A program made the translations under genes and the position numbers. This document shows positions 35,259 to 44,738 of a stretch of 64,000 nt of DNA, piece after piece. Origin of the DNA: Lachnospiraceae bacterium MC2017 (lineage in GTDB: Bacteria; Bacillota; Clostridia; Lachnospirales; Lachnospiraceae); the NCBI GenBank assembly GCA_000701625.1, contig JNJK01000014.1:38816-102815 (forward strand). Direction: 5' to 3'. The stretch's first letter is position 1. The number at the start of each line of letters is the position of its first letter. The notes beneath the pieces were generated by a model. That model was given only the letters and a program-made list of their open reading frames with translations, was not told the DNA's origin and did no database searches.

Positions 35259-35891
35259 GTGAAGACAATCGTTTTTGCAGGAATAAATAGATGTGATTTT
35301 GCATATTACGCAGCAAAGATCCTTCATACAATAAGCGAAAAAATCGTTGTTGTAGATAATTCCGATGATAAAGAGCTGTTTAATGCAGTTCTGAATCCTT
35401 TGACAGATGAAGATAGGGAAATCTATCGTCAGACCGAAAGAGACGGGATCACCTATATTCGGGATTATAAGTTCTCTCCGGAATTTAATGAGGCTTTTGA
35501 CTATGTACTCATTTACCAGGGAGACTATCTTGATGAAAGCGTAATGGTTCAGAGTGATCTGGTGTTTCTGATGCCGGATTATAAGCCATCATCGCTTGAA
35601 CAGGTAAAAGGACTTCCCGGAAATGCGGAATATATCCTTTTTGACAGAGCAGGAAAGCTCACCGAAAAGGCTGTCGCAATCACATTGGAAGTACCTGAAG
35701 ACAAAGTTATCGGTGGACTCGATTACGATGACAAGGATTATGGCTGTTATCTGAATCTTCTTTATAACGGAAGACAGAAGCTGTCAGGCTTATCAGAGTC
35801 CTATATTCAGGCGCTGGCATATGTTGTAGAAAAGGCTGCTGATGTTACAAACAAAGAAGCCATGAAGATCACAAAGAAAGCGAGGAAGTAA
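35259..35891 (+). CDS. Tad-locus protein of unknown function
   Basis: 210 residues from GTG 35259 (GGGAGG upstream). A Rossmann-like beginning (KTIVFAGINRCDFAYYAAKIL) and alternating strands and helices, but no P-loop. Its place between CpaB-like and TadZ-like genes suggests a partner of the TadZ-like protein; it could be a receiver-like or P-loop-less localisation factor. Not recognised directly. Confidence 0.5.
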   Translation: MKTIVFAGINRCDFAYYAAKILHTISEKIVVVDNSDDKELFNAVLNPLTDEDREIYRQTERDGITYIRDYKFSPEFNEAFDYVLIYQGDYLDESVMVQSDLVFLMPDYKPSSLEQVKGLPGNAEYILFDRAGKLTEKAVAITLEVPEDKVIGGLDYDDKDYGCYLNLLYNGRQKLSGLSESYIQALAYVVEKAADVTNKEAMKITKKARK

Positions 35892-35895
35892 GGCC

Positions 35896-37173
35896 ATGGT
35901 TGTTATGTACAGAGGAACGGATGAGTCCAAGAACTTTGCCCCTCAGGTTACGGCACTCTATGCTGCATTCAACGCTATTCGATATAACCGTAAAACTCTT
36001 GTGCTTCAGTTTGCACAGAAATATCCGGTTGAAAATATCATGATCGGAAAGCAGCTTCATGCCACACAGCTGAATTCCCATGGATACGAGGTTAAAGATT
36101 CGGGAATGGATGCTCTTCTTAGACGGGTATCATCAACACAGCTTGATAAAGAAGCATTTGATATGTGTGTACGCCCCTGTATCAAGGGAAACGAAAATCT
36201 CCTGGATATCGCTGAGATATCAAAAAAACCTGATTTTGAGGATGAGATGGTAGCAAGAGGTCAGGATATAAAAAATCTGATCGACTTTGCAAAAGAAGTT
36301 TATGATGATGTCTTCATTATCGGAAACGGAAAAAAGAAGGCTCTCATGAACACTCTGAATGGAATGGCAGATGTTACTATCATCTGCGTTCCACAGGGTA
36401 ACAAAGATGAGGTTTCTGCACTACCAGAAAAATACGTTTATATGGTCACAGATTTTGACAGCAGATCGAGCTATGACGTTAAACGTATGGAAAAGATATA
36501 TGGGGTAAAGAATATAGCACTCCTTCCGTATAATCCATCATTTAAGGACGCGTATAACTCTGACAATGTGCTTCAGTTTGTTCTGAAAAATTCCAAACCC
36601 GGAAAAACTGATGATAACTATGAGCTGATGCATACTTGTGAGTCCGTTGCAAAGCATATGTTCGGACTGGAACTTCCTGAAGATGAAGAGCTGAATTTTC
36701 CGACTCTTGTCCATAGAAGAAAAGCCATTCGTTTAGAAAAAGATGTCCTGACAGGGGACAATGTGCGTCATACAAAGGAAATGAGAGGATTCATTTTCAA
36801 AAAAGAAGTGACTGGGGTTGAAATCAATGTCAACGGATTTGACGATTTCGTAAATGAAGACGAAGAAATAACGGATTCTGAAAATATAAGTGGTCCAGTT
36901 CTGGTCTATGAAGATGAAGAGGATAACTCTGATGATGAATGGATCGATACCTTTGAAGAAAAGGCAGAAGAGGAACCTCGGAAGCTTCTGAGAATCAGAG
37001 AAACAAGAAAGGATATGTCTAAGAAGCGCAAAGCTGCAGGGGCAGAACAGTTTGAGGATTATCAGGCTGAAGAATCTGTCATTGACAATGTTATTGAGCC
37101 TGAAATCCTTGTACGAAAGAAAAAAAGGAAAGTGGTAAGAAAAGCCGGCACAATTGTCAGAAAGGATAAGTAA
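35896..37173 (+). CDS. TadZ/CpaE-like protein with degenerate P-loop
   Basis: 425 residues. The N-terminal ~230 residues follow the ParA/MinD-like order of TadZ (NFAPQVTALYAAFNAI, then TLVLQFAQKYP; a VFIIGNGK strand; DVTIICVPQG; YVYMVTDFDS), but the Walker A glycines and lysine are missing, as in some TadZ proteins. The C-terminal half is an acidic, basic-ended linker (KKRKAA...VRKKKRKVVRK). TadZ places Tad machinery in the cell. The next gene, the CpaF ATPase, starts three bases after its stop. Confidence 0.58.
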   Translation: MVVMYRGTDESKNFAPQVTALYAAFNAIRYNRKTLVLQFAQKYPVENIMIGKQLHATQLNSHGYEVKDSGMDALLRRVSSTQLDKEAFDMCVRPCIKGNENLLDIAEISKKPDFEDEMVARGQDIKNLIDFAKEVYDDVFIIGNGKKKALMNTLNGMADVTIICVPQGNKDEVSALPEKYVYMVTDFDSRSSYDVKRMEKIYGVKNIALLPYNPSFKDAYNSDNVLQFVLKNSKPGKTDDNYELMHTCESVAKHMFGLELPEDEELNFPTLVHRRKAIRLEKDVLTGDNVRHTKEMRGFIFKKEVTGVEINVNGFDDFVNEDEEITDSENISGPVLVYEDEEDNSDDEWIDTFEEKAEEEPRKLLRIRETRKDMSKKRKAAGAEQFEDYQAEESVIDNVIEPEILVRKKKRKVVRKAGTIVRKDK

Positions 37174-37175
37174 TA

Positions 37176-39002
37176 ATGGTGGTACTGAACTACATTCTGA
37201 TTGCGGTATTACTGATTTCATTGGTTGCCGGAATGGTGTGGTACGTTCGTAAACTGAATACGACATCCGAAGACGTTGTTTATGACAATCCATATACGGA
37301 AAAGCACCTTGTACAGGGTGTTGCCGAGGTGTTTTCGCTTCAGCTTAAACAGAATCTTAAGGATATGAACCTTTCACGATATGAGCTGAATATTGAAAAT
37401 AAAAAGAAGGCACAACTTCGTTCTTCCCTTAAGGAAGCTGCATATGGAAACAGGGCTGCGAAGAAGTATATAAAAGACTTTATCAAGGATATCATCCGCT
37501 CCAACGATAAGTTGGGAATAGATGAAGATACCATAAATAATGTCATTAAATTTGATTCGATAAATTCGCTTAAGGATAAGGATAAATTTGAGATCGCCGT
37601 TCATATCTTTAACAAAAAGTATGGCGATAAAGGTTTATCGGAACTTATCGATCAGTACGAACTGGATAAGCCTAAAACAGACGAAGATGGTAATACATAT
37701 TACGAGATCACTGCATCAGATATTGATGCTGCATACAGAGACATCATCCAGTCGTATAAGCTGACGTATGATGATAAGCTGGATATTTTATCACAGCGAA
37801 TATTTGAGCAGTATAAAGGATTCGGTGCGGTTGACCTTCTTTTTGACGGAACTATAGATGAAATAGACTGTGGTGTGTCAGGAATCCCAAAGGATGCCTA
37901 TGATATCAAATCCGGAGAGGTTAATGTAAAAAACCTACTGTTCTCGTACGATGCAGTATGGATCGTATATCATGGACGGAATATCCGTCTTTCAGCAATA
38001 GGACTTGGTTCTCAGAGTGAGCTTATCAGAGTATGTCAGAATATCTATAAGTTCAATGCTCCACAGGCATTAAGCCGTAGAAACGGTGGTATTGTTTCTA
38101 CAATGAAAGACGGATCTCGTATTGTTGTTGTAAGACCACCGTTGTCCGATTCATGGGGATTCTTCAGCCGTAAGTTTGATTCAACGCCCAGTATTGCTCC
38201 TCAGGATCTGTTTAAGGATGAAAATAGTGACATGGTTATTACCATGATCAAGTGGCTCATAAAGGGACACAGAAACATGATCGTTACAGGAAGTCAGGGT
38301 ACAGGTAAAACAACTACTCTGAAATCTGTATTAAGATTTGTTCCCAAATTCCTGACCATAAGAATACAGGAAAAGGCGTTTGAGATGAATCTGAGATATG
38401 TATATCCAGACAGAAATATTGTTACATTCCAGGAAACAGATACTATCTCAATGCAGGAAGGTATCAACCTTCAGAAGAAAACAAACGGTAGCATCAATGT
38501 ATTCGGTGAGATCGCTTCGAGAGAAGGCTCTGATGAGTACTTACAGACCTGTCGAGTTGCTTCGCTCTTTGGTATAGGAACACACCATGCGAAGACAACA
38601 AAGGATCTTATCCGTTCATTTGCAGTGGATGGAGAAACAGAAGAGACTGTATCACAGACAATAAATGTTGATATTCACATGGAAAATGCAGCTGGACACA
38701 GATTCTGTCAGAGAATTACAGAAGTAATTCCTATCCGTGACAGAAGATATCCGTCAGAGATCGAGAACGATACCGATATGACAGCAAATCTCTATAAAGA
38801 CACGATGGAATTTGAAAAACGAATGACAGATCGTGAAATCTTTAAGGCTGTGGATCTCATTGAGTTCAAAGATGGTAAGTACCATATGGTAAATATGCCT
38901 TCTGACGATATGGTTATTTCGATAAAAAATAATCTTACTGACGACGAACAGGCTGAATTTGAAAATGACATGGAAGCGCTCCGTATGCGCATGACTGCAT
39001 AA
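37176..39002 (+). CDS. CpaF/TadA-type secretion ATPase
   Basis: 608 residues. An N-terminal membrane segment (about 3-20), unusual for TadA, then the family core: Walker A GSQGTGKTTT (about 371-380), Asp box (RIQEKAFEMNLR), Walker B-like INVFGEIASREGSDEYLQ and His box (GIGTHHAKTTKDLI). This class of hexameric ATPase drives pilus assembly and secretion in Tad, type II and type IV systems. The N-terminal extension may tether it to the membrane. It is clearly the motor of this block; there is no VirB4 or VirB11 in the window. Confidence 0.88.
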   Translation: MVVLNYILIAVLLISLVAGMVWYVRKLNTTSEDVVYDNPYTEKHLVQGVAEVFSLQLKQNLKDMNLSRYELNIENKKKAQLRSSLKEAAYGNRAAKKYIKDFIKDIIRSNDKLGIDEDTINNVIKFDSINSLKDKDKFEIAVHIFNKKYGDKGLSELIDQYELDKPKTDEDGNTYYEITASDIDAAYRDIIQSYKLTYDDKLDILSQRIFEQYKGFGAVDLLFDGTIDEIDCGVSGIPKDAYDIKSGEVNVKNLLFSYDAVWIVYHGRNIRLSAIGLGSQSELIRVCQNIYKFNAPQALSRRNGGIVSTMKDGSRIVVVRPPLSDSWGFFSRKFDSTPSIAPQDLFKDENSDMVITMIKWLIKGHRNMIVTGSQGTGKTTTLKSVLRFVPKFLTIRIQEKAFEMNLRYVYPDRNIVTFQETDTISMQEGINLQKKTNGSINVFGEIASREGSDEYLQTCRVASLFGIGTHHAKTTKDLIRSFAVDGETEETVSQTINVDIHMENAAGHRFCQRITEVIPIRDRRYPSEIENDTDMTANLYKDTMEFEKRMTDREIFKAVDLIEFKDGKYHMVNMPSDDMVISIKNNLTDDEQAEFENDMEALRMRMTA

Positions 39003-39014
39003 GAGGGGGAAAAG

Positions 39015-41021
39015 ATGTCTTTACCGCTCGTAATAGTTCTTGTTATCGTCCTTCTTTTGGGACTTGCTTCTGGTGGATACGCATTGTATCTGTACAGAAG
39101 CGGCAAGACTGATCAAATAAAAATTAAAAAAGATTCCAGCCGGAACCGTCTGTATTTTTTCTATCTGCTGTTTACAAGAACTCCGTTAATAAAACGTTAT
39201 TTTCGAAAGTTCCGAATGCGGTTGGAGGCTTTGTTTCCGGCCGATGCAATAGATGTTAATAAAAAAGCCACAGTAGAAATGCTCAAGGCACTGGGTATGG
39301 GTCTTCTGGCGATGACTGCGATTGTTATCATGTGTGCGGGAGACATTTTCTACATGCTGATCGGATTACTGACAGTATATGTGATCATCTCAAATGCCAT
39401 TACAAAATCAGTAGAAAAGCTTGAACTCAGACTTTTATATCAATTTGCAGATTTCCTCACGGACTGTCGTGGAAATTATCACACTTCAGGAATGGTTGAC
39501 GATGCGATCTACATGACTTTGGATGATATTCCTTATGAGATTGGTCTTCATATCAACCGGATCTACGACATCATAATTGCTACGAATATTTCAGAGGAAG
39601 TAGAGAAATATACAGACATTGCTCCAAACAGATTCTTAAACATGTTTGCCGCAGTATGCGCAACAATTAAAGAGTTTGGTGATAAAAAGCTTGAAAATGG
39701 AGAAAGTCTGTTCCTTAAAAATCTGGAATATATTAAACAGGAAGTCTACATCGAGATAAATAAGCAGGAAAAGAACAATTTCCTGTTTTCAGGTCTCGTT
39801 TTTACGGCAGTATTCCCTGTGTTCTGCATGAAACTCATTTCAAGATGGGCGATGTCCATTTCGGAATTATCGGATTTCTATAACGGACCGATTGGAATGA
39901 TCGTAATGGTTCTTACCTTTGGATCGTCCTTCCTCTGCTATGAGCTTATCAGCAACCTAAAAGACGGACGGGTAGGCGAGATCAGAGAACACAAGCTTAT
40001 GGAAAAAGTTGCAGCAATCCCGATACTAAGCGGAATACTCACAGCTTATACAAATAAGCATTATACGAAGGCACTGAGAACCGGAGATGACCTTAAAATG
40101 GTCGGTGATCATATATCACCACAGGCATTTCTGGCCAAACGCTTAATAGTTGCAATCGTTCTTATGCTGATCACTGCCGGAGTTATCCAATCGGCTGTAT
40201 TTATGAACCGTAACAAGATAGCTCATGACTTTTCTGAATCATTTAATAATTCTATTGTCGTCGATGAAACATATAAAGAGACGATGAGAGAAGCTGCAGA
40301 AATGGCACTGAGGGCACACAGGCAGCTTAAAGCTACGCCCAATGATATAGAAACACTTTCAGCAGAGCTTCAGGCTGAACTAAATATGGAGCCGGCTCTT
40401 GCAACAGAAGTGGCAACAGAAGTAAATAATAGAGCGGTTCAGTACCGCAATTCATATTATCGCTGGTATTACATTCTGATCATCCTTGCAATAGGTGCTT
40501 TAGGATTCTATGCACCACTCGGACTTCTTAAATATCAGCTGTCAATCATGCAGATGAGCATGGATGATGAGGTTGCCCAATTTCAAAGTCTGGCTCTAAT
40601 CCTTATGCATGTAGACGGAATGACTCTTGACGTGATACTTGAGTGGATGGAGCGGTTTGCGTTCGCATTCAAGCAAAGTATCTCAGAATGTATCCTGAAC
40701 CTGGAAGCTTCTGAAGCAGATGCACTGGAAAGAATGAAAGAACAGGAAACATTTCCAGCATTTAGACGGTTCGTTAACAATCTTATGAATGTAGATGAAG
40801 TTGGCGTTGCAAGTGCTTTTGATGAAGTTAAGACCGAACAGGAAAATTATAAAGAGCAGAGAAAGCTCAAAAATGAGGTCATGATGACCAAAAAATCTAA
40901 TATTGGTAAAGATATCAGTAAAATCCCAATGGCAATATGTGTTGTGGGGTATCTGATCTTTCCGTTCGTACAGATGGCATTCAAAATGATGCAGTCTATC
41001 GGACAAACATTATCATTTTAA
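39015..41021 (+). CDS. Fused TadB-TadC-like membrane platform protein
   Basis: 668 residues, about twice a normal TadB or TadC. Hydrophobic segments occur near 2-22, 90-130, 250-315, 375-395 and 485-505, and at the end (635-660). Two T2SSF-like helical regions are apparent: one near residues 140-230 (QFADFLTDCRGNYHTSGMVD) and a second near 515-615 (EVAQFQSLALILMHVDGMTL). This suggests that the two inner-membrane platform proteins of a Tad machine have been fused. GGGGGAA ribosome site, twelve bases after the ATPase. Confidence 0.7.
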   Translation: MSLPLVIVLVIVLLLGLASGGYALYLYRSGKTDQIKIKKDSSRNRLYFFYLLFTRTPLIKRYFRKFRMRLEALFPADAIDVNKKATVEMLKALGMGLLAMTAIVIMCAGDIFYMLIGLLTVYVIISNAITKSVEKLELRLLYQFADFLTDCRGNYHTSGMVDDAIYMTLDDIPYEIGLHINRIYDIIIATNISEEVEKYTDIAPNRFLNMFAAVCATIKEFGDKKLENGESLFLKNLEYIKQEVYIEINKQEKNNFLFSGLVFTAVFPVFCMKLISRWAMSISELSDFYNGPIGMIVMVLTFGSSFLCYELISNLKDGRVGEIREHKLMEKVAAIPILSGILTAYTNKHYTKALRTGDDLKMVGDHISPQAFLAKRLIVAIVLMLITAGVIQSAVFMNRNKIAHDFSESFNNSIVVDETYKETMREAAEMALRAHRQLKATPNDIETLSAELQAELNMEPALATEVATEVNNRAVQYRNSYYRWYYILIILAIGALGFYAPLGLLKYQLSIMQMSMDDEVAQFQSLALILMHVDGMTLDVILEWMERFAFAFKQSISECILNLEASEADALERMKEQETFPAFRRFVNNLMNVDEVGVASAFDEVKTEQENYKEQRKLKNEVMMTKKSNIGKDISKIPMAICVVGYLIFPFVQMAFKMMQSIGQTLSF

Positions 41022-41039
41022 CAAAAGGAGAAAAAGAAC

Positions 41040-41534
41040 ATGGGAAACGATAACGCTTCAAGCGCACTTAAATTTGCAATTGGACTTGCTGTAACGATGA
41101 TACTTATTGCACTGGTAATTGTTGCATTTACCTTTGCGCGCTCACACGCAAATTCTGCGATCAGTAATATGAGCAAAGATACTGCACAAGTAGAGGAAAG
41201 CCGTTATACACAGTATGACGGAGTAACTGTAACAGGAGCAGAGGTTCTGAATCTTATCGAGAAGTTCTCTTCTGATAATATCGGTATTGGCGTAAAGAAC
41301 AGTACAGGTATTAACCGTAACACACTTTCCACTCTCCCATCTCCTACAACTGTTGCCGGAGATAAGATATATATCACTGGAATGACTTCTGCGGATCTTA
41401 CAACTGCCCTGCGTCTCGCAAAAGATCCTACAAATGCGGCATATATCACTCCTTCCAAGGACTTTTATGGTATGGTAGTTCGTGATAGTAACACTGACGC
41501 AATTCTTGGAATCAATTTCTACAAAATCAATTAA
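41040..41534 (+). CDS. Pilin-like single-span protein
   Basis: 164 residues: a short polar N-terminus, a hydrophobic helix (about 10-33) and a ~130-residue extracytoplasmic domain. It carries the best ribosome site of the block (AAAAGGAG) and is followed by its own hairpin, suggesting higher expression, as for a major pilin. No canonical prepilin cleavage motif with Glu5 is seen, so it may be an atypical pilin or pseudopilin. Confidence 0.5.
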   Translation: MGNDNASSALKFAIGLAVTMILIALVIVAFTFARSHANSAISNMSKDTAQVEESRYTQYDGVTVTGAEVLNLIEKFSSDNIGIGVKNSTGINRNTLSTLPSPTTVAGDKIYITGMTSADLTTALRLAKDPTNAAYITPSKDFYGMVVRDSNTDAILGINFYKIN

Positions 41535-41541
41535 TCATCCT

Positions 41542-41573
41542 GAGGCGGCTTAACGGCATAGTAAAGCCGCCTC
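41542..41573 (+). terminator. Partial terminator after the pilin-like gene
   Basis: GAGGCGGCTT (41542-41551) pairs with AAGCCGCCTC (41564-41573), followed by TTATTATAATTT. A perfect 10-bp stem with an imperfect U-run would trim downstream transcription and stabilise the pilin mRNA. Confidence 0.7.
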
Positions 41574-41594
41574 TTATTATAATTTGGAGAAAAC

Positions 41595-42023
41595 ATGGAT
41601 AATATTTCAGATGTTCTTGATCTTGCGATTCACACAATCATATATGCAGCTGCGGTTTCTACGCTGTTCCTCGCCGTAAGCTTATATCAGAGAGGAAATC
41701 TGGCTGTCGCGAAAGAAATTCCTCAGAAGCAAAGTATTACTGAGGTAATAGATCATACGGAAATTCAGCCAGAAGATGCTGTTGTTTCTGCAAGTCAGGT
41801 CTTAACATCAATCCTTGCCGCAGATGAAGACGTGGCCGTATACGTCGATGGTCTCAAAATTGATGAAACAAAGCGTAAATTAGCAAAAAACGGTAAACTA
41901 TCCGCTGTAACCTGGATAAAAGGCAAAATTACCGGAGCAAAATACACAAAGTCATTTAAGTTTTCTGCCGGCACAGATAATGATGACAAGATAGCAGCAA
42001 CATATTTCGTTAGAAAAGGATAA
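41595..42023 (+). CDS. Membrane-anchored protein of the Tad-like locus
   Basis: 142 residues: a hydrophobic helix (about 12-28) then a soluble domain ending in a beta-rich part. Good ribosome site (TTGGAGAA). Similar size and layout to the 41040 and 42028 proteins; these may be minor pilins or platform partners. No family recognised. Confidence 0.45.
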   Translation: MDNISDVLDLAIHTIIYAAAVSTLFLAVSLYQRGNLAVAKEIPQKQSITEVIDHTEIQPEDAVVSASQVLTSILAADEDVAVYVDGLKIDETKRKLAKNGKLSAVTWIKGKITGAKYTKSFKFSAGTDNDDKIAATYFVRKG

Positions 42024-42027
42024 GGGC

Positions 42028-42543
42028 ATGACAGATGCAGTAGGAAGGCTTTTTGCCGGCGTATTTGGCGCCATATTGATTTTTATAGTACCTCTGACAT
42101 TTCTGTTTGTTAAACAGGATGATGCAAAGCAGACGATCATTAATGATGCGGTAGTTGAATTTGTAGACAATGCCCGTGCGTCGGGAGAGATTACAGTAAC
42201 AGCATATCAGAGAATGATGAAGCGCATCATTTCAGTACAGTCATGTGATGTAGATGTAACGTATAGTTCAGTATACGTATATCCCGAAACAGATTCTGCC
42301 GGAAACGTAACAGGATACAGACAGGCACAAAGAGGGTACAGTAACTCTGAAATCGTAGAGGAAGTTTATGCAGATCCGAACAAAAGATTTATGGAATTAA
42401 AAGATGGTGGATATCTGAGTGTTGACGTAAAAAACAACACTCCTACAATGGGAACCAAAATGCTCAGACTTTTTATCCCCGGCTACGTAGGAAGATCTAT
42501 TTCATCAACGTATGGCGGTTACGTCGGAAATAACAAGCAGTAA
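42028..42543 (+). CDS. Minor pilin-like membrane protein
   Basis: 171 residues with an N-terminal membrane helix (about 8-29) and a soluble remainder including VEFVDNARASGEITVTAYQR, which resembles TadE/pseudopilin-type segments in other Firmicute Tad clusters. Four bases separate it from the preceding gene. Function inferred from position. Confidence 0.45.
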   Translation: MTDAVGRLFAGVFGAILIFIVPLTFLFVKQDDAKQTIINDAVVEFVDNARASGEITVTAYQRMMKRIISVQSCDVDVTYSSVYVYPETDSAGNVTGYRQAQRGYSNSEIVEEVYADPNKRFMELKDGGYLSVDVKNNTPTMGTKMLRLFIPGYVGRSISSTYGGYVGNNKQ

Positions 42544-42552
42544 GAGGTGCGT

Positions 42553-43689
42553 ATGTCACATCACAGTAATTTTATATTTGCGTTTGTTATAATCATGCTT
42601 GCTGCATTTACAGGCATATTTATACAGACGGATATCATAGACATTGCAGGGATTTCCAATACTGAATATTCCACAAAGCTCACAGCCGCAAGTCATAGTG
42701 GAGTTAATGCCGTCGATATGAGTGACCTTGCTGTTAAAGGCACGGTATGGGGGTCTGAAAAAAACAGGAAAGCAAGTCTGGATGCGTTTTATTCCTCATT
42801 GGAATCAAGCTTTTTGCAAAACAGAAATGAAGATAATGTAAAAATATCTGTCCCGTTGGTTCTCCTCATAGACACTAACGGATACTACATTAATTATCTC
42901 GCAACCGCAAATGACGGGGATCTTTTGAATGATGTAAAAGACTATAAGCACCTTAATCAGATAACAGATATAAATACCTGGTCTGCAAATATTGGCGGTT
43001 CAAACGTGCGCTTTACGTTAAATGATTACGTCTATGTGACCACAAATAGTGGTAAACAGTATGAAGGTAATAAGGAACAGGTCGCTTCTGATATTATTGC
43101 CGAAAGTGGATCAAGTGTCCTTACATCATTCCTATCAAACAGTGTATATACATATAATGGACTAACTTTTGAAGAAATGAAGAAAAAATCCATTATTAAT
43201 GAAACAACTGAAACCATAGAATACTATGTAAATCAGCAGAACAGGACACTTGGTTCGTATGCGAGCGGATATTACATTGAAATACCATCTGTAAAATCTG
43301 AAGACTGGCACAGATTTCTTGAAAATCCTACACTGATATCTTTTATGCAGGGAAGGAACAGTGATACCGGAAAAAAAGTGATTAATATTTATTCCTATGC
43401 AGGTGGTGAGGTGATAAAGACGGATCGTTATTTCCTGACACATTATACAAATAATGGAAAACAAGTAACTTATTATCACAGTATGCGTAAAGCTCTTTCC
43501 GATCGTACTTTGCATCTTATTGCACAGGGAAGAAATGATGCACAGGGAAATCGGTTTGATGTATATTCCTATACAGGAGCTTTCTCAGACACAAATCCGC
43601 TTGAGATAACTACGTTCTATACAAATATGTCCGACTGTGCTGCACAGGGCGCATATCCTTGTCCCGACTGTGTTTTGGACAACAGATAG
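42553..43689 (+). CDS. Membrane-anchored extracytoplasmic protein of the Tad-like locus
   Basis: 378 residues from ATG 42553 (GAGGTG upstream; a GTG at 42547 is also in frame). N-terminal membrane helix (about 6-25) and a long exported domain. The C-terminal end has three closely spaced cysteines (MSDCAAQGAYPCPDC), possibly a metal site or disulfides. Last gene of the pilin-like series; possibly a tip or adhesive subunit. Confidence 0.5.
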   Translation: MSHHSNFIFAFVIIMLAAFTGIFIQTDIIDIAGISNTEYSTKLTAASHSGVNAVDMSDLAVKGTVWGSEKNRKASLDAFYSSLESSFLQNRNEDNVKISVPLVLLIDTNGYYINYLATANDGDLLNDVKDYKHLNQITDINTWSANIGGSNVRFTLNDYVYVTTNSGKQYEGNKEQVASDIIAESGSSVLTSFLSNSVYTYNGLTFEEMKKKSIINETTETIEYYVNQQNRTLGSYASGYYIEIPSVKSEDWHRFLENPTLISFMQGRNSDTGKKVINIYSYAGGEVIKTDRYFLTHYTNNGKQVTYYHSMRKALSDRTLHLIAQGRNDAQGNRFDVYSYTGAFSDTNPLEITTFYTNMSDCAAQGAYPCPDCVLDNR

Positions 43690-43808
43690 TTTGCTTGCTT
43701 AAGACTGAAAAAAATGATACTCTTGTTGATGCGCGACAGCGCAGGAAAAGTATCCATGACAGGGTGGCTGCCTCTCAGACTGACTAGAGCAGGAAGGGAG
43801 GTGACGAG

Positions 43809-43925
43809 ATGACAGATTACGAAATCATAATGGTAATGCTTGGAATCCTGGCATTATTGATTTCAAGCAGTAGTTTGTTAATTGCGTTACTGAGCTTTCT
43901 CAAGAGAAACGACAGACGTAAATAA
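43809..43925 (+). CDS. 38-residue holin-like type I toxin peptide
   Basis: MTDYEIIMVMLGILALLISS... with one long hydrophobic helix and a basic end (KRNDRRK): the standard Firmicute 'putative holin-like toxin' pattern. Strong ribosome site GGGAGGTGA. The leader folds (CTGC-CTCT with AGAG-CAG, about 43770-43794). The sense mRNA can end at 43991-44017, and an antisense candidate ends at 43927-43958. Confidence 0.72.
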   Translation: MTDYEIIMVMLGILALLISSSSLLIALLSFLKRNDRRK

Positions 43926-44025
43926 AAAATGCCTCTCCTGTCGGCAAACGGGAGAGGCGGCTCATGTAATGTGAGCTAAACCAAAACGTAGGCATCCACT
44001 TTGGAGTGGGTGCTTTTTCTATACC
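43922..44025 (-). ncRNA. Candidate antisense antitoxin RNA overlapping the toxin 3' end
   Basis: Minus strand: a -10-like TATAGA/TATATT near 44015-44030, then a 5' hairpin (complement of 43991-44012) and a perfect terminator: the stem GCCTCTCC/GGAGAGGC (43929-43956) followed on the minus strand by ATTTTTTATTT. A terminator facing this way just after the toxin stop codon makes sense only for a minus-strand RNA. Layout as in TxpA/RatA, where the RNAs overlap at their 3' ends. Confidence 0.55.
43991..44017 (+). terminator. Sense terminator of the toxin mRNA
   Basis: GGCATCCACTT pairs with GAGTGGGTGC, followed by TTTTTC. Nearly the same hairpin as 28359-28392. Confidence 0.65.
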
Positions 44026-44054
44026 CAATATACCATCATACGGTTCGGGATTCA

Positions 44055-44738
44055 ATGTATGGTGCCGAAATTATACATGGAAAAATTATTTTTGACGCTC
44101 ATATGAACGAGATGATATATTCTTTCCTGCGAAAGGAGAATGCGTGGATCGCAAAAAATATCATGAATATCACAATCCGAGATTTAATCAATAAATATAA
44201 AGATGAAGTTAAGCATATAGAATTTTACTGTGGAAATCCCGAGAGAAAAAAAGATCTGTTTGTACCTGCTGATGACAACCCATTACAGAATGACCGTATT
44301 CTTGATTTCTTTGTAACACCTATAGAATGGTCAATTACCAGTAAAGGGGAGTACGCTGTTCAAGTAGGCTATGATGATGTATATCCGAAGGGAGAACCAG
44401 GAGATTCTGTTCTTCTTATAATATTATCATTAAAAGCGTATGATACTGCTTGTTCTGGACGTCAGGGCGTGGCAGAATATAGATATATAGATACTATTTG
44501 GCGCAGAAAAAAGCCTGCCGGTTATTGCAAATATTATCTTCATCCGGGTTATATGACGCCCAAGAACATAAAAGACCACGGATGCCTTGGTAAGAACTGT
44601 CCCATGCTTGAAAAAAATGAAGATCATGAATATTGGGGTCAGCGAGAACAGAAGAAGGCGATGAAGAAAAAAAGACAGGATAGACTTAACGAATTAATAA
44701 AAAACGCGTCAAAAGGGGAGGAACAGAAAAATTTTTAA
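44055..44738 (+). CDS. Hypothetical protein, ~227 residues
   Basis: Soluble; alternating strands with a Cys/His-rich stretch near the C-terminus (CKYYLHPGYMTP...HGCLGKNCPML), possibly a metal site, then a basic coiled tail. The start is uncertain: the frame is open back to 44001, and ATG 44055 has no clear ribosome site. The stop overlaps the beginning of the next gene, so they are coupled. No family recognised. Confidence 0.5.
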   Translation: MYGAEIIHGKIIFDAHMNEMIYSFLRKENAWIAKNIMNITIRDLINKYKDEVKHIEFYCGNPERKKDLFVPADDNPLQNDRILDFFVTPIEWSITSKGEYAVQVGYDDVYPKGEPGDSVLLIILSLKAYDTACSGRQGVAEYRYIDTIWRRKKPAGYCKYYLHPGYMTPKNIKDHGCLGKNCPMLEKNEDHEYWGQREQKKAMKKKRQDRLNELIKNASKGEEQKNF

